Origin: Lamellibrachia luymesi
Lineage: Eukaryota; Annelida; Polychaeta; Sabellida; Siboglinidae
Direction of reading: 5' to 3'
Length of the DNA: 64,000 bases
NCBI GenBank assembly: GCA_009193005.1
Contig: SDWI01000138.1
Location: forward strand, 202,733-266,732
This document shows, piece by piece, positions 12,401 to 26,900 of the stretch (position 1 is the stretch's first letter; each line of letters opens with the position of its first letter). Under the pieces are notes generated by a model. That model saw only the letters and a program-made list of their open reading frames with translations, did no database searches and was not told the DNA's origin. A program made the translations under genes and the position numbers.

Positions 12401-15400
12401 TCAAAAACTGAAACCGGGAGCAAATGGGTCGCTTACAATATATTGGTACTTACATCTTTGTCGCCCAGTTTTATGGCACGACCTTTCTTGATGGTGTTGC
12501 GACCCAACAGAGGATCGAGGACAGGATCAACTGATTCCTCAATGTTCTCAATGAGCACAATTTCGCCATTTGAAACAGCTCTCTCAATCGTGTCAAGGTA
12601 GGATCTCTGTCCCAGCCGCACGACCGTCAGGTCAGTGCCATATTTAGTCTTGATCCATTTGATTCCCTGCAGCTGTGGATCTATCATGAGCGGCCAGCGC
12701 TCGCAGTTTGAGAGGATAGTCGCATTCTCTGTTGACATGCGGTCACTGGGCAGTCCTTCGTTGTTCCAGCCGGCTATGATGGCACCGTCTGTGAGCATGG
12801 ACAACAGATCAAGGTTCGGAGTATTGGGGATTTTGAGTGTGGTCATTGAAGGCAGCCAGTGCTTCTCCATCAGATTGACTCGGTACTGCTTTGTGAAGCA
12901 GCCCACATACGAGATAAACGCTGTGATGAGCAAGACGTCTCCGGGCAGACTTTTCTCCTGGTCTTTGAAATTCTTCACTGCTTCAGCCCAACGGACGTTC
13001 TCAGATGCAAGTCCACCGACGAGACGGTTGGCCAGCTCTATCGTCTTGTTAGTCGTCTCAGCCTCTTGCTGACAGCGCAGCTTGTCTGCTGTCGCCTTCT
13101 CGAACTGGGCCGTCAACTTGCCAAGAGCCTCCTCCAGGTTGAAGATCTTGTCCTGGATCTTGCGCAGTTTCTCCTGTGCCTCGGCCAACTGCTTGTTGGC
13201 AGCTTCCAGCGCCATTCGCTTCGGCTCAACATCGCAGAAGACACGATAGAAGGCTACGATGTTGATGACCCAAGCGCACAGGCCACCAGCAGCGAGGGAC
13301 TTGTTCTGAATGAACTCTGCATCAAACTCCTTGTTGTCGAGGTATGGTTGAATGGCCTTCAGACACACATCCGGGATATTCTCCTTGTCGTAGAACTTCA
13401 GCAAGTTCAGAAAGTCATCCACCTGCAGGAAAAAAATCAATGTACAATGGCATTTGTTTGGAAAAGATAAATGCACTATATTAAATAAATAAATATGACA
13501 ACATTAATTCATTAGGCCCCTGTGTCACCGAGTGAATTCATCATGTTAGATATGCACATAATATGTGCATATCTAACACGTGGATTTTTTCCAAGAAAGC
13601 TATTATATTATATTTTAATAACTTTCTTGAAAAATAATCCACACCAAATAAGGGATCAATAGTTTTAACAAACAAATGGTACAAATGGTTAAGTCAATCG
13701 AGGTAAAATGCAACGTTTTTTTAGTTCAGGTGGGGTGGATTAGATAGAATTGGTTTGCCCAAACTTTGGAAGAAGGGATAAACCCTAAATGGTATTTGTT
13801 CAACATGGTACTGTTACCCCGACCATACAAGATTGTTATTCATTGTAGGTTCGTGGAGGTGCATACAATTGCATATCCCGTTTCTTAGATGTATATTATT
13901 AAGGACCAGAATTCCAGAATGGGTAATTCCATATTTGAATCCCCATCAAAACACCAAGGGAGTTTATTCTGTTTCAAACTCACTGACTGTATAATAGACT
14001 AAAGACACAAATTTAACAATCTATATTTTTTATCAAGACTGTTCACTGAAATGACTGTTTAATCTGTGCATCGTTGGTGGCTCATTTGGGCTATATTACG
14101 GCATTTCTTGCATTTTGTCAAGCACAGCCAGATACCCACCTTGCCCATCACCACTTTGGCAGCCTTCCAGCTCCTGTCTTTGGGAATCTTTCCTGTCTTG
14201 TTGGAGAGCAGCACCATGACAGCCGCCAGAACATTGACGACAGGCGCTGGTGGCGAGCCAAATGACTTCAGTTCCGTCAAGTTGCCCTGCACAAGACAAT
14301 CATCCACAGTCTTGACAACTTTCCAACATGACACCATTTATAGCTTCACCTCAAACACTGCCGCAATTTACGTCATGCGCTATCCTAGAGTACATGTCAC
14401 TTAATTAATGCCAGAGAGAAGCTGTTTTAAACATTAAAAAGCAAGACGGATAGTATGTTTCACACCATCTACAAACTAACTCCTGTGCCTGAAGAACTGC
14501 AAGGTTTAAGAATTCTTTTATACCATTTGGACTTTACCACTGGCAGTAGGTTAAACCACACACTTCTTTTATAATCTTCTACATTTTACTTGTAATTAAC
14601 AGATTACCTAATTTTATTTACTTATTGATATGCAATTTAAGGCTCATCGTTTAATATTTCTTTCCTTTTCATTTATTTATATGCGATTTAATGCTCTTTA
14701 TTTAATATGTCTATATTTATGTACAACTTAATGCTTCACTAAGTTATTGTATTTAATATTTTATATATATTTTTAATATATATTTACTATGTCTACATGT
14801 ACTATTCAGCCTCTGTGGCTGGAAAGCGAGATGAATATAGATAGTGCATAACTGTTTAAGTGTGCTCTTGGTGTATTGCAGTGGTTCTTGTGCTAACCCA
14901 CCTTGTTGAGTGTATCAAGGGCCTCCTGTGCAGCTTTCAGAGCCGGCTCGGCCTTTGCCAGATCTCTCCGACAATCGGTGGCCTTCTTAGACACCTCTTC
15001 ATTGATCACCTGCACCTTCTTCTCCTCTTCATCAGCAATTGCCTTCTCCCGCGACACTTTCTCAGTCTCTGCTCCCACCACCTGAATCAGCTTGTTTGCC
15101 TCTTCATTTTTGATGGCCAGTTCCTTCTCCTGTGCTGCCAGCTTCGCCTTCAGGTCATCCACCTAGGAAATAACATTCACCATTATAACATGTTCTTTTA
15201 TATTGGTTGTGGAAGTTGTCGCTATACTTATTAGAATATGCCATTTTCACACAAATCTGAACTAACTTCTCACAGTTATTCCATCGATTGAATACAAATT
15301 GTTAGAAAAGTTTGATTTTTAGTTAAATACTTGTGATTATGGAATGACAAAACACGTTCCAAACAGGCAGTAACAGAGTTGAATTGTGAAGATTGTTACA

Positions 15401-17867
15401 GTTTATCCGTCTAGGTATGTGGCCGTCACGTCACATACCTAGATGGATAAACTGTAACAATGGTCGTTGATTGGATACTCAAGGGTAACAAATGGCTCAA
15501 CTGCCACGGTGATTAATCGAAAGGCTTCACATATATGGTGTACAGGCTGAAGGGCACAAAAACAAAAGTGCACACGGCAAGCACAAATACTAACTTGCTG
15601 TGCAGTGCTGTTAAGTTTCTCGAGACCATTTTCCAATCTCGTCATGCTTGCTTGGAGCTCCGAATGCTTAAGAGACAGCAGATTCTGGTAGAGTTTGATC
15701 TGTTCCAAGAAGCTCTTTGGAGTTGTGTAGTTGTAGCGCCGGTCATTTTGCAGGTACAAGGCACTGATGTTATTGACAGACACATGAACGTCGGACATGA
15801 ACTTGGACACAGCTAGTCGCATCTCCGGCTGAAACACACGACGTACCACATATCATGTATGATACTGACATATATTCCACAGACATTTTGTCAATTTCCA
15901 CATAAACGTAGTATATTTACTATTGTGTAAACTAATCATACACAAAAAAGCCAAATTTCAGGCCTGTTTTTAAAATGTGTACCTGGGTAAAAGTTGTTAC
16001 ATAATTGTCTAGATCAGTGGTGGCCTAGAGCCAGTTAAGATAATAAGTTGTAATGTTAAGATGTAATGGCCGTTTTGCAGTCAACATAGATTTAAAGCTA
16101 TGAAAAACAACAACATCTTAAATTTAAATATCTTAAATAAAAGGAATCCTTACCGACAGCAATTCAACTTCTTCCAGGAATCGTTTGCTGACAGAATTCA
16201 ACGCCTCTACGGGCCATTCATGGAACCAATCAATACTTGAACAGTTGGTGATAGCGGGGAACTTTCGACTCCTCACACGCAGCGTATTGCCAACGGGCGA
16301 GAAACACATCACTACCTAAGGCAGGAAAACATCCCAGCATTGCATAAGTCATACACTTAAATTATCACAAACATATTTAATTCTTATATTTATTCTTTAG
16401 ACATTTTGTTTTGTGGTGTCTTCATCCTTGTCGTATTTATCCATTTTTTTTTGTGTGTAAAAATCACAAATCATTTTCCCACATCTTTCCTAGGACTTCA
16501 GTGTGCATTGCACATATGACTTTCCCGCAATATGCCTGTGTTATTTTCATTCAGACAAATTTTTCCAACGTATTCCTGTATCAGTGTGGTCAGCACTGTT
16601 ACGTTTTCCATCTTCTCCATCTTTTCATCATCACCGACATGCGAATGTTATTGACAAAGACATACAATTTCCACAAATAAAATATCAGTAACTGAGGGAC
16701 AATTTCATACCTTCAGCTGGCGCCGGACACGGTCAATAAAGAAAGACCAGCAGTTTTCACGAGTGTCCTCAATGCCCAGGCCTTTCACCTCATTCCGCAC
16801 ACCACCGATGATGTCCTCGATTTCGTCATCGGGAAACAGGTCAGGAATCTCTCCTGATGCTAACAGATCGTTGATGAGGACGAGGAACTTCTCGTCAGCA
16901 ACCTGGCTGTCTGTCATGAGGAACACTGTGCCAATGTTCTTGACACCTGCCTTAATATACAGGGCAGCAAGGTCCAGTTTCAAGTCAGCAATACTGTAGC
17001 CCTTGCGCAGTGTGATTTGGAAGACTTCGAGACTGCTGATGTAGGATGCAAGACGTGAGAGACTCTGTTTTCCGCTGCCACCCACTCCAACCAGCAGGGC
17101 ATTTCCTCGGGGAAACTCGAGAATACGACTGAAAAACAGAATTTATATAGTAATAGAGAGGTTCAACATGAGAAGAGCAAGACAAACATATTATGAAACT
17201 TTGATACCGTGAAAAATAGATTTCAGTACGAGGGTGAACCATTTTTTAAAATGAGCGAATGTCAAACACATGACAATAACGAAAGGAACGAGATGCAATA
17301 GTGATACGCCAACAAGATTAGAGAGTATGAAAACGTCTTTTTTTAACACCCGTCAACATACAGCCTAGCATAGTCGGCTCACAGCGATACCAATTATGCA
17401 GCTAGAACAGCCACCAACGAGGACATACTTGATTCTGAGGATATTTGAGATGGCATCACCGAACAGAACGAGGTTCATTGCAGCGTTGATCTCGTTGTAA
17501 CTGTCGAGCGCCTCGTTCAAGGTCTTTGTAATACTATCCATACTAGCGATTGGGGCATACTTCGGATCACCAATGCCATTGGCAAAGTGACACAGCATGA
17601 GAGGCTCAGCAAATAAGGCGGCTTCCTCCATGTCCTGCAACAGAACACACAGACAACAGGGTTGAACAAGATTTAACAAGATTGCCATCCAAAGCAGAAA
17701 CCATAAGGCAGGTGGCAAGTGGACAAGGAAGCCATTGGCTTATTGAGAGTACAATTATTGTTCATTTATGTGTAACCCGCATTTCTGAGATATTTGTCAA
17801 CTTTATTGTTAAACAAAATTTATTCAAGCTGCTAGCATCAAATTGTACAATTCAAACTACTAAAACC

Positions 17868-17913
<46 letters not shown>

Positions 17914-20900
17914 CGTGCATGTGCGGGTGAAAGTATTTTAATTCGCGTTGTAAAATTAATCTAATAGTACATAATGTGTAACATTTTGAAGAACCTGGGT
18001 TGTAGAACCACACAGAGATGATACACGTACCTCAATGTGTATAGAAAATCAGAACTAAATCATATTAAATATGTCAATGCTTACATGTTTTTACATCTAA
18101 CTAATACATAATGATATGTATGCGTAAAACATGATTGGGTTACTTAATTAATTTAATTCATAAAGGGTAAAGGCATAATAAAAACAATGATTCACAATAG
18201 ACATATGGGAGGTACGGAAACACAAGGAAGCTAAGGGCTTTCTAAACAAAACTGTGATCCATTGCGAGGCTAATTTAAACTACTATGCATAGGCCTACCG
18301 ACTACTATTGTACTACTACGACTACTACGACTAGGGTTTGATCAACAGGGGTTGTACACACCAACGACAAAACTTACCTCCTCATCTCCTGGCTTCCAGC
18401 GGATTTTTAAAAAGTAGTTTTAATGTCATTAACATACACCACAAATCACTCTTTCCTGCGAACATGCAACAGCGACTTTCCTGCACCGTACAAACATTAC
18501 TGCATAATTGTAATACGTTACACTGTTTCTCTGTATGTCGTTCTATATTTTCTACCAAAACATACTTAAATAACTTCATTGTTTTATCAGACAGACATAT
18601 TTATTTGACCATACTTGTACAAAATGGAATAATTAACATAAGATGCACCATACATACCAACAACAATTATGGGCATACCTCAAAGGCTTTCTTTGAAAAG
18701 TCTTTCATGAGTTTGTCGAATGTTTCTAGATCTTTCTCGTCAACAAGCTTGTCTCTGTAGACCCGACTGGCTTCGTGCATCCACAGGCGGACCAGCTCTA
18801 TCGGTGTCTTGAACATCTCGGGCAGCGAAAACAGCATTCCCTGTAGCCAATGAAAATGTCATTCAATCTCCATTATGAACATTCCCTTCTTCATGTCCAC
18901 AGGCTGCCATTTACAGTGCTACACCACTGATTCTATCAATACGCCACGGCCTCTGCCTGTCAACCACCCCACACTTCACTAGTGTCAATCAACAACCATC
19001 AATATCAAAGTGCTGATGGTTATATCAGGGCATGCACTATGTTATGTTTTTGTAAATATTTTTATTGACAAGACAACTAACAGTGAGCAAGAAACCCTTT
19101 ATCAAACACAAAATAAAAGCATGACAAATCCTATGTGCAAACATGAACTAGTTTCTTGTTTAAATTCATTGATAACAAGATTGCAAAAGTCTTTCCTACT
19201 CTTTCCTGCTGAAATATGCAAGTGTCTTTCTTGCAAAAAATTATCATTAATTTGTATCATTAAACAGCGAGAATGTCTTTGTATCACTGAAAGATGAGAG
19301 CTAGACAGTGTCTGAAATTAGCAAAAATGAACTGACCCAGATTCAGTTTTGAACTGGCCCCACAAATAAAGTTTTTGTACTTAAAGCTAAAACAGACACT
19401 GCTCTAAATTAGAATAAATAATATTTTAACAAATATAAACCATAGCTAATATTGTCGTTCATTTCTTATATAAAGTAACATTATGTTTGATGCCGACATT
19501 ACGACTGGGTCTGGCACGGACAAAATTCTACAGCTACGTCGTTCTCATTTCACTCCAAACTGAAGCCTCCAAAGTTCATTTTCACAGCCAAATATTACAT
19601 TGTATTGTCAGTCAGATTGTCTGCCTCGTTATTGTCACCAGTATTAGTGTATGAAGTAAATAAAATAATGGTCGGACTCTATAATTCTCGCAACTTCGTA
19701 CGTCATCTTTGCTTTGGTGTTTTCCTTCTACTCCCCAAGATACTGACATCATTAAATGCGAATCATCCAATAGGCATACATGTTACAAATGCCAGGGGTT
19801 TCCCTTGCAAGTGCAGACTTCACATTTGAATTGGCAGTGATTAGTCGCTGGCAAGGAAGAAGTAGTTTGTCACCACAATTGTATTTTATATCGAATTAGC
19901 ATAGATTAGTAAGTACTGTAATGTGCATCACTAATACGGTCCAACACAGCCGTTTACGCCAGGAAGAATCGATGGGGTGGGGCCGATAACTTGCGCATTT
20001 TGAATCGGTGGCCGCCGATAAAAAGGCCTTAATTTCGAACACTGCTAAACTCCAACTGACATACATATTACAGGCCTTTCTGGGTAGTGCCAACACACAC
20101 CTGGAAGATGTTGGAGAGATCTCGCAGATTGAAGACGTAGTGGAACTTGATGGCTGTCGGCAGGAACTGACTAGATATCTTCGAGTGTAGCGCGATGGCG
20201 GCGTGCACCAGCGAACTGCCGATCTTCTGTACCGGCTGCGCGAAGTTGTTCTGTGCGAGATGCTGTTGCAGAATGTTGCTGTAGATCGTGTGCAGTGCGT
20301 CGACACCGGGGAAGCTCATGGCGAACACACAGAAGTGGCGCTGGAGACGGCTGTTGATGGTGAAGCTACCGGCCGTCGGGTTCATGCAAGACACGTACTG
20401 CGTGTTGTGGACCTCTTTCAAAGACAGCTTCGTGCGGTCATACCAATGGCTGTAGTCGAGGTGTTGGCGGATGAGTGTATGGGGCTGCACTGTGAAGTAC
20501 TTGTCCACCTGTAACAAGCAAACGTCAACATGATATACAATGTCTCGGCAAGAGAATTGGAAATTGTTGAACTAGACAGAGAACAAGTGGAGCAAACAAG
20601 CTGTTTTATATGCATGTTAGGCCCTATATCTTGGGCGGTACACGTGCAGATATGTTCATATAATCAATAAGGTAAATGACATACTTCAGGAATGATGATG
20701 TTGTCAATGACTTAAACAACACATTTCAGATATGTTCATATTATTAGTGAACAAAACTACACATTTTAGATATGCTAATGTCATTAATGAGCTAAACGAC
20801 ACACATTGGGCATGGTCATGTCTTCAATGACGTACATGACATACTGCAGGAATTTGTCTTGATAACATCAATAAAGGAAGCGACATACTCAAGGAATGTT

Positions 20901-23900
20901 AAGGAACAGTAATTTGTGTTATCAATGAAGTAAGTGACACATTTTGGATACATTCATGTCCCTATGTATCTAAATGGGATATTTTGGGCATATTCGTGAG
21001 CGACATACCTCAGGCATGTTCATGTCATCAATGAAGTAGATGAGAGTCTTCGTGCCAGGTGGGCCGTAATTTCGGCCGGCCTTCTTCTCGAGTGGTTTCT
21101 CGAGCACACCTTGCAACATCATGGAGGTCGTGTAGAAGTTGAATGGCACGTTGGCGATCATGTAGGTTTCGGGCAGACTGAGAAGCTTGTCGTTCATCAG
21201 TACAGTCTTGCCCGTGCCGGCCGTCGCAACCAGCATCACCGGGCGGTGCATCTCAATGAGCATGTCAATGAAGAAGCGCACTCTCGTTGTCTCTGCAGTC
21301 GGCACGAGCACCGCCTACACGCAGAACAACGCACAGTAAAGAATGTATCAACTAACATATACGTATTCACACGAGGAAGACAGGACAAATTCATTTCAAA
21401 TAAATCAGTGTTTGCTGGGGTCAGCCGTAGTTGGACACTACTATAGGGAATACTATGTCGATTTGTAAAAGAGTCTTGCATTTGTAAATGGTGTGGCAAT
21501 ATAAAAATGCTGCTGAGATGAGACTGGGGCATACCTGAAGGGGTTCTTCAGAGTCGAGTTGAAAAGCTTTGACCTTCTTGACCCAAGGCTCAAACTTCTT
21601 GGTTTCTGAGTCGATGTAGTAGTCGAAGACGGTGCCTTGAGATGGGAACTTGACAGTCTTAAACTCCGTTACCCACCACTTTGTGAATTCCACTCGGTGA
21701 TCCACTAACTACAAAATGCCAGTATAAAAATTAACTATATATGAATAGTTAATAAAATACCATGCAGCAGATGACCGTTTAATAATATTGCATCCAGTAG
21801 GCATGATATAGTGTCATTATTGCAGTCAGTGTTGGCAAGCAAAACCATATAAATGCACACGCTATCAGATGCATTAAAACCCACTTATTAGTTTACCTTT
21901 TAAATTATTATTTACGACAGATAACTAGTTACAGCACCAAACATTCGTGAACATGATCATCAAATTGGGACAAAAGTATAGTAGCAGATATAGTAGTAGA
22001 GAGTAAACTTTATAGTTGTAATAAAAGGAAAATCTATATTATTATTTAAAAACAATAACACCACTGCAAACAGGTGAAGTATGTTTGCACCATTTGTCAT
22101 TAGACAGAGCTATATTACATATTTTATTCACCCCTCGCAATTCCGCCTTCACTCTCGACAGTTCCTGTCTGCCATTCCACCACTTACCTGATCCTGGAAG
22201 AGACAGCTGCCGAATGCCCAGACACAACAGAAGACGAAGTAGAGTTCATACCACTCTTTGGGGCAGTCCGGCGGGGTGTTTTGCGGGGTGAGTACGCACT
22301 CAAGCAAGTAGCACAACATCTGCAGATGGCTGATGTCTGCGATGGGTGTGATCTTCTTGAAGCGAAACTTCATCACTTCGAGACACGTCGGCACATACTT
22401 GTCGAAGAGAATCGTCAGATTGGCACGCTCCGACTGCACCTCTCGCGTATCAATCCAACTGCTCACCGGCCTACGAATGTCATACAACAACATTAGACAG
22501 GAATTTGTACATCAGGCTTTAGACTCGTTTAACAGTATAGTGTTTGTGAAGTAGCCAAGGACAAACGTCAGCCCTACTTCACACAAATCGTAAAACCTGC
22601 ATCAGGTTTGACAATGTAACGAATATAACACATTTCAAAAACGTTAAAGCACATGCAACCAACGATATGAACAATTATAACTCAACCAGCAAATGCACTT
22701 CGTCTGTGCTAAAGGAGCATACAACAGGGCACAGTACTCACGGGTTCCAGCCAAGATCAGCAGGGTTGATGAAGAGGATTCCAGCCCTGGACACTGTGGC
22801 GGGAGTGGCTGTCTTCAGATGACTGATCTCAAACAGTAGACGCATGCTCGCCGTCAGCGTGATGCGCTCGTTACTCGCCAGAGTAAGCACCTGTAGCAGA
22901 CAATGTCCATGTGAATCTCTACTTCTAGCACACGTTCTGCGTTCATGTATAACTAGATGCACAGTATCGGCTTCACGAGTGAGGAGAGATTGACAAAGAG
23001 AGCATGGAAGCGAAAGACTGTGGTAGAAGGAAAAGAAAAAATCTTAAATTAAGATGGAGAGCTAGTGTTAAGAGAGATCTAGAAAACACGGGTGAACAGC
23101 TGAGAGTTGGAGAGAATTGCAGAATATCGCAACAAATGGAGATTACTCATCGAGAGGGCAGAACAAATTAAATGATGTGCCCTCACCCAACAAAGGATAT
23201 ATAGTCATGTATCACATAATCGCTATCTTACAGCACAATGTATGTATTCATATTCCATGTATAGATGTCTTATGGTGAAGATCCTGTCATAGACATTGAT
23301 GTAAACCAAATGCATATGTTAGTAATAACTTAATATCATAGGTTTTCTTACCAACATATTAGAATAATTTCAATCTCACCTTGTTGTCGTCCATGACAGT
23401 ATTGAGTGACTCGATCCACATGGGATCAATGTCGCCATCAAGAACAATCCATTTTGGACCGTCATGTGTCACATTGGACAAATCTCGCATGACAACTGAA
23501 AACAGACCTGAAACAAAGAATAAAAATTACATTTATACCTAAAGCATAAAAAAATTGTAAATCTGTCATCCTTACTTTTACCCTCAAAAGATCATTCGTT
23601 CTTAATGTCTTGTGAATGTTTAGTGTGCATGTGTTCAGAAACATCCACCAACACAGTAGTTCAAAACGAACGAATCTGGGTAGACCGACACATCACAGCA
23701 ACCAGCCAACTTTAGTTGGGAGCCGAGTGCTGGACACATTCAGAGAATGGGTGCGAAGAGAAGGACAAAGAGGGCACAGAAAACAGAAGGGGTGGTAGAA
23801 GAGGAAGACCACAATTAAGCTGTAGGGATAGTTGGCAGAGAGATCTGGAAAAGGCAGATGTGAACAGCAGAGAATGGGAGAATTTAGCAGAAGATCAAGA

Positions 23901-26900
23901 GAGATGGAGAATAGTCAATGAGAGAGCAGAAAAGAACTTGGGATGTGGCCCACACCAGCGAAGAGTTAAGAGGAAGAAACTATATTATCTATATTATAAA
24001 ACAATGTCATGTTTGTGTAATTCTTACAAACCATTCTACTGTTAGCCAATATAGTCTATATGATATTTTATTACAATAGTTTCACTGTCTTCAAGGGGAC
24101 ACAAAATTAATGTTTTTTGGCCTATGCACTTATAAGAGTTACTAAGACAACCATTTATTACTACAGTTAAGAATATCATGCTAGTTTATTACTAAGAAAA
24201 CCTTGTTGAACACACCGCATCTTAATTTCATGGGCCACGCCATACTGTTAGATAACCCAATGTCATGAGTGTGGTATTCTGACAATATTCCCTTGCCAAA
24301 TGAAAATATATTTGTATACACCTATTCTTATACTTGCCAGTAGCATCCAAGCTCAACTTATGTAACATCTTTTGGCCTTTGTTTACTAAACTAGACCTCT
24401 TTCTGGCAAAATAACACATTTGTTCGACACTGCATTGGTTCTGTGTATGCCGGCCTCCCTTAATACGTCATTTGTAGTCTCGGTTATCCTGATTTCATAG
24501 AACTGTGCATGGGCTTATCAGTCGCACTGGGGTCACTCTTCAGTCAACTAGAGAAATGACCAGAATCTCCGACGTTTAGAACAAATTCAGAGTAAACCAC
24601 TGGCATGATAATCTTGTTCTTAGTTGCACGTGGTTAGTTTTTATTCTCTGTTTTAGGTGCGTCGCCTGAACATGACTTTTGTTTCGCCTTAATACACAGC
24701 TTGGTCCAGAAACATACCATCCTTCCATTCTCGAGTGGATGGATTGATGATGCCAAACAGTTCGTCGTTGGTGACAGCCTTTGGGTTGATGTCAATGGCA
24801 ACCGGCTTCAACTTCATGTTCTGGTTGGCCTTCATGAGCGACTTCCACACCATGCTCTTGCCGGTGCCGGCGTTACCAACAATAAACACTGAATGTCGCA
24901 CGTCAAACAACTCCTGCAGCTGCACCACCTACAAACAGAACACTAATTATGGTAAAATATTAGCACAAACTACTTGGAAAACATAAGACTTACAGCTCTC
25001 AAGATTGCACATATATACAGCTAATAGTTTATTTATGTTCCAAACTATTAAAGTTCCATATTATGGAGATTCAATCCTTCGTTGGTAATGGATAACATTT
25101 AATTTAAAATAAACACCTGGTAGGCTCTACATGGTGTATGTGTAAATGGTTTGTCCAAGTTCAAATGTGCATCATCAATCAAAATTACATGTATAAAAAT
25201 AGATTGGGCAATTTGGTTGTCATTTGGTAATATTTATATAATTTTATCATTCTTAAATGACTTTGTTGTGTCATAATAACATAACATAATAATATTTACA
25301 AAGTAGTGACCAATTTATATATATATATNCATACATATATATATATATACTACAAAGATGGCTATGGCCAGCATTAGATCTTGTGTGTGAACAGAGGCGC
25401 TACCAACTTTGAGGATGAAGCTCTCCTCTGGCTGCAGACGAAGATCGTGCACAGCTTTCTTGATCTCCTTCTCAAGGTCGTAGTTGTGTTTGCGAGGCAC
25501 ATTGAGTGCAGGGAATAAATCACCAATGAGACCCATGAAGACGGGCAAATCATCTGTGACAATCTTGGGAATGTTGAAATCACGCAGTGCCCGCATCAAT
25601 ACCTGCAAGTTAATACGTCCAAGTTAATACGTCCAAGTTAATACGTCCAAGTTAATACGTCCAAGTTAATACGTCCAAGTTAATACGTCCAAGTTAATAC
25701 GTCCAAGTGAAACAATAAAGAGAAAACCTCTTGGTACTTCGCGCTGATTCCATAGCTTAGTTCATAAACTAACGATCAGTATCAACAGCTGGCATACCAT
25801 CAGTGTTGAAACTAACAGGTGTAAGTGTAAGCCTTCTTTGTGCTTCTTGTTGAACTCTCAAAAGCTAACTGCTAATCTAGAGTTTGCTGATTTGGATAAT
25901 AATCTTGTAAATCTCAATTCCTGCTTGAGGAGACCAAATTAAGGCCTCAGAACATAATAAACAAATTTAGCTACATGTTAAGGCTCGTTATTCCTGAACA
26001 CTTCCAACACATTAAAAGTAATACATGTATATGGTTTCACTAGCTTCTACAGCTGACCAATGGATGATCTAACTCCCCATACCTTGTTACTAAAAGAACT
26101 GGTCGAATGAACACTTTACCTCATCTTCAGGTCGGCCGACATCAGCTCTCTTGAGTGCACCAGCAACCACCAGCACAGACTTGATGGCCCGTAGACCCCA
26201 ATCGTAATGGTCCTAGTGACACACAAACATTACAATTAGACTTGATAATATATATAAGATATCAACGTTCTTACATGGGTCGTTCATTTTTTATAAACCT
26301 AATATTTCTTTTGATATCAGTAAATAAATATGATTATATCCAGAAACAGCCATGACCGCAACAATTCTTAATAGGCATGACATGAGACCCACATCTCATG
26401 ATGTTTCTACTCAAGTTCGACATACAATTAAAACTACCACTGTAATAATGTGTTTATAGGATGACAGACATGTGACATGATAGTGTTGAACAGTGATGGA
26501 CTGATGCCACACACCCATAGATGCTGTAAAATGCAGTTCACTGCCTACTGATAAAACGTATTTTACAATTGAAAATAAGATTACTGATACACCCTATATA
26601 CAACGCAGCAAAGTGATATTAAAAAATATGCATGTCTTCTGTCTACATGGCCTTTAAAGACAACGATTTACAATGCTGGGCCTTGAATAATGGGCTGGCG
26701 ACACATCTGTCAATGTGCAACACAACTGCTCAATGACCCACCTGCTTGGAGAGCAGCTCCTTACACAGTGAGTACAAGGTGATGAACTTGCGGGCCAACA
26801 GGCGGGCATCGAGGAAACCTTCTGCCACCAACATGATTTCACAGATCATCTCAAAGTCAGGCACCACCATGGCACATGGTCTGTAGACAAGGTGAACACA

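Noticed and set aside
12635..13470. Long plus-strand frames opposite exon 46
   Set aside because: Antisense shadows of a 969-bp coding exon; the minus-strand frame has full dynein homology.
25606..25708. Possible CRISPR-like array (regular short repeats)
   Set aside because: Units are contiguous with no spacers, and the genome is animal nuclear DNA; this is a minisatellite.
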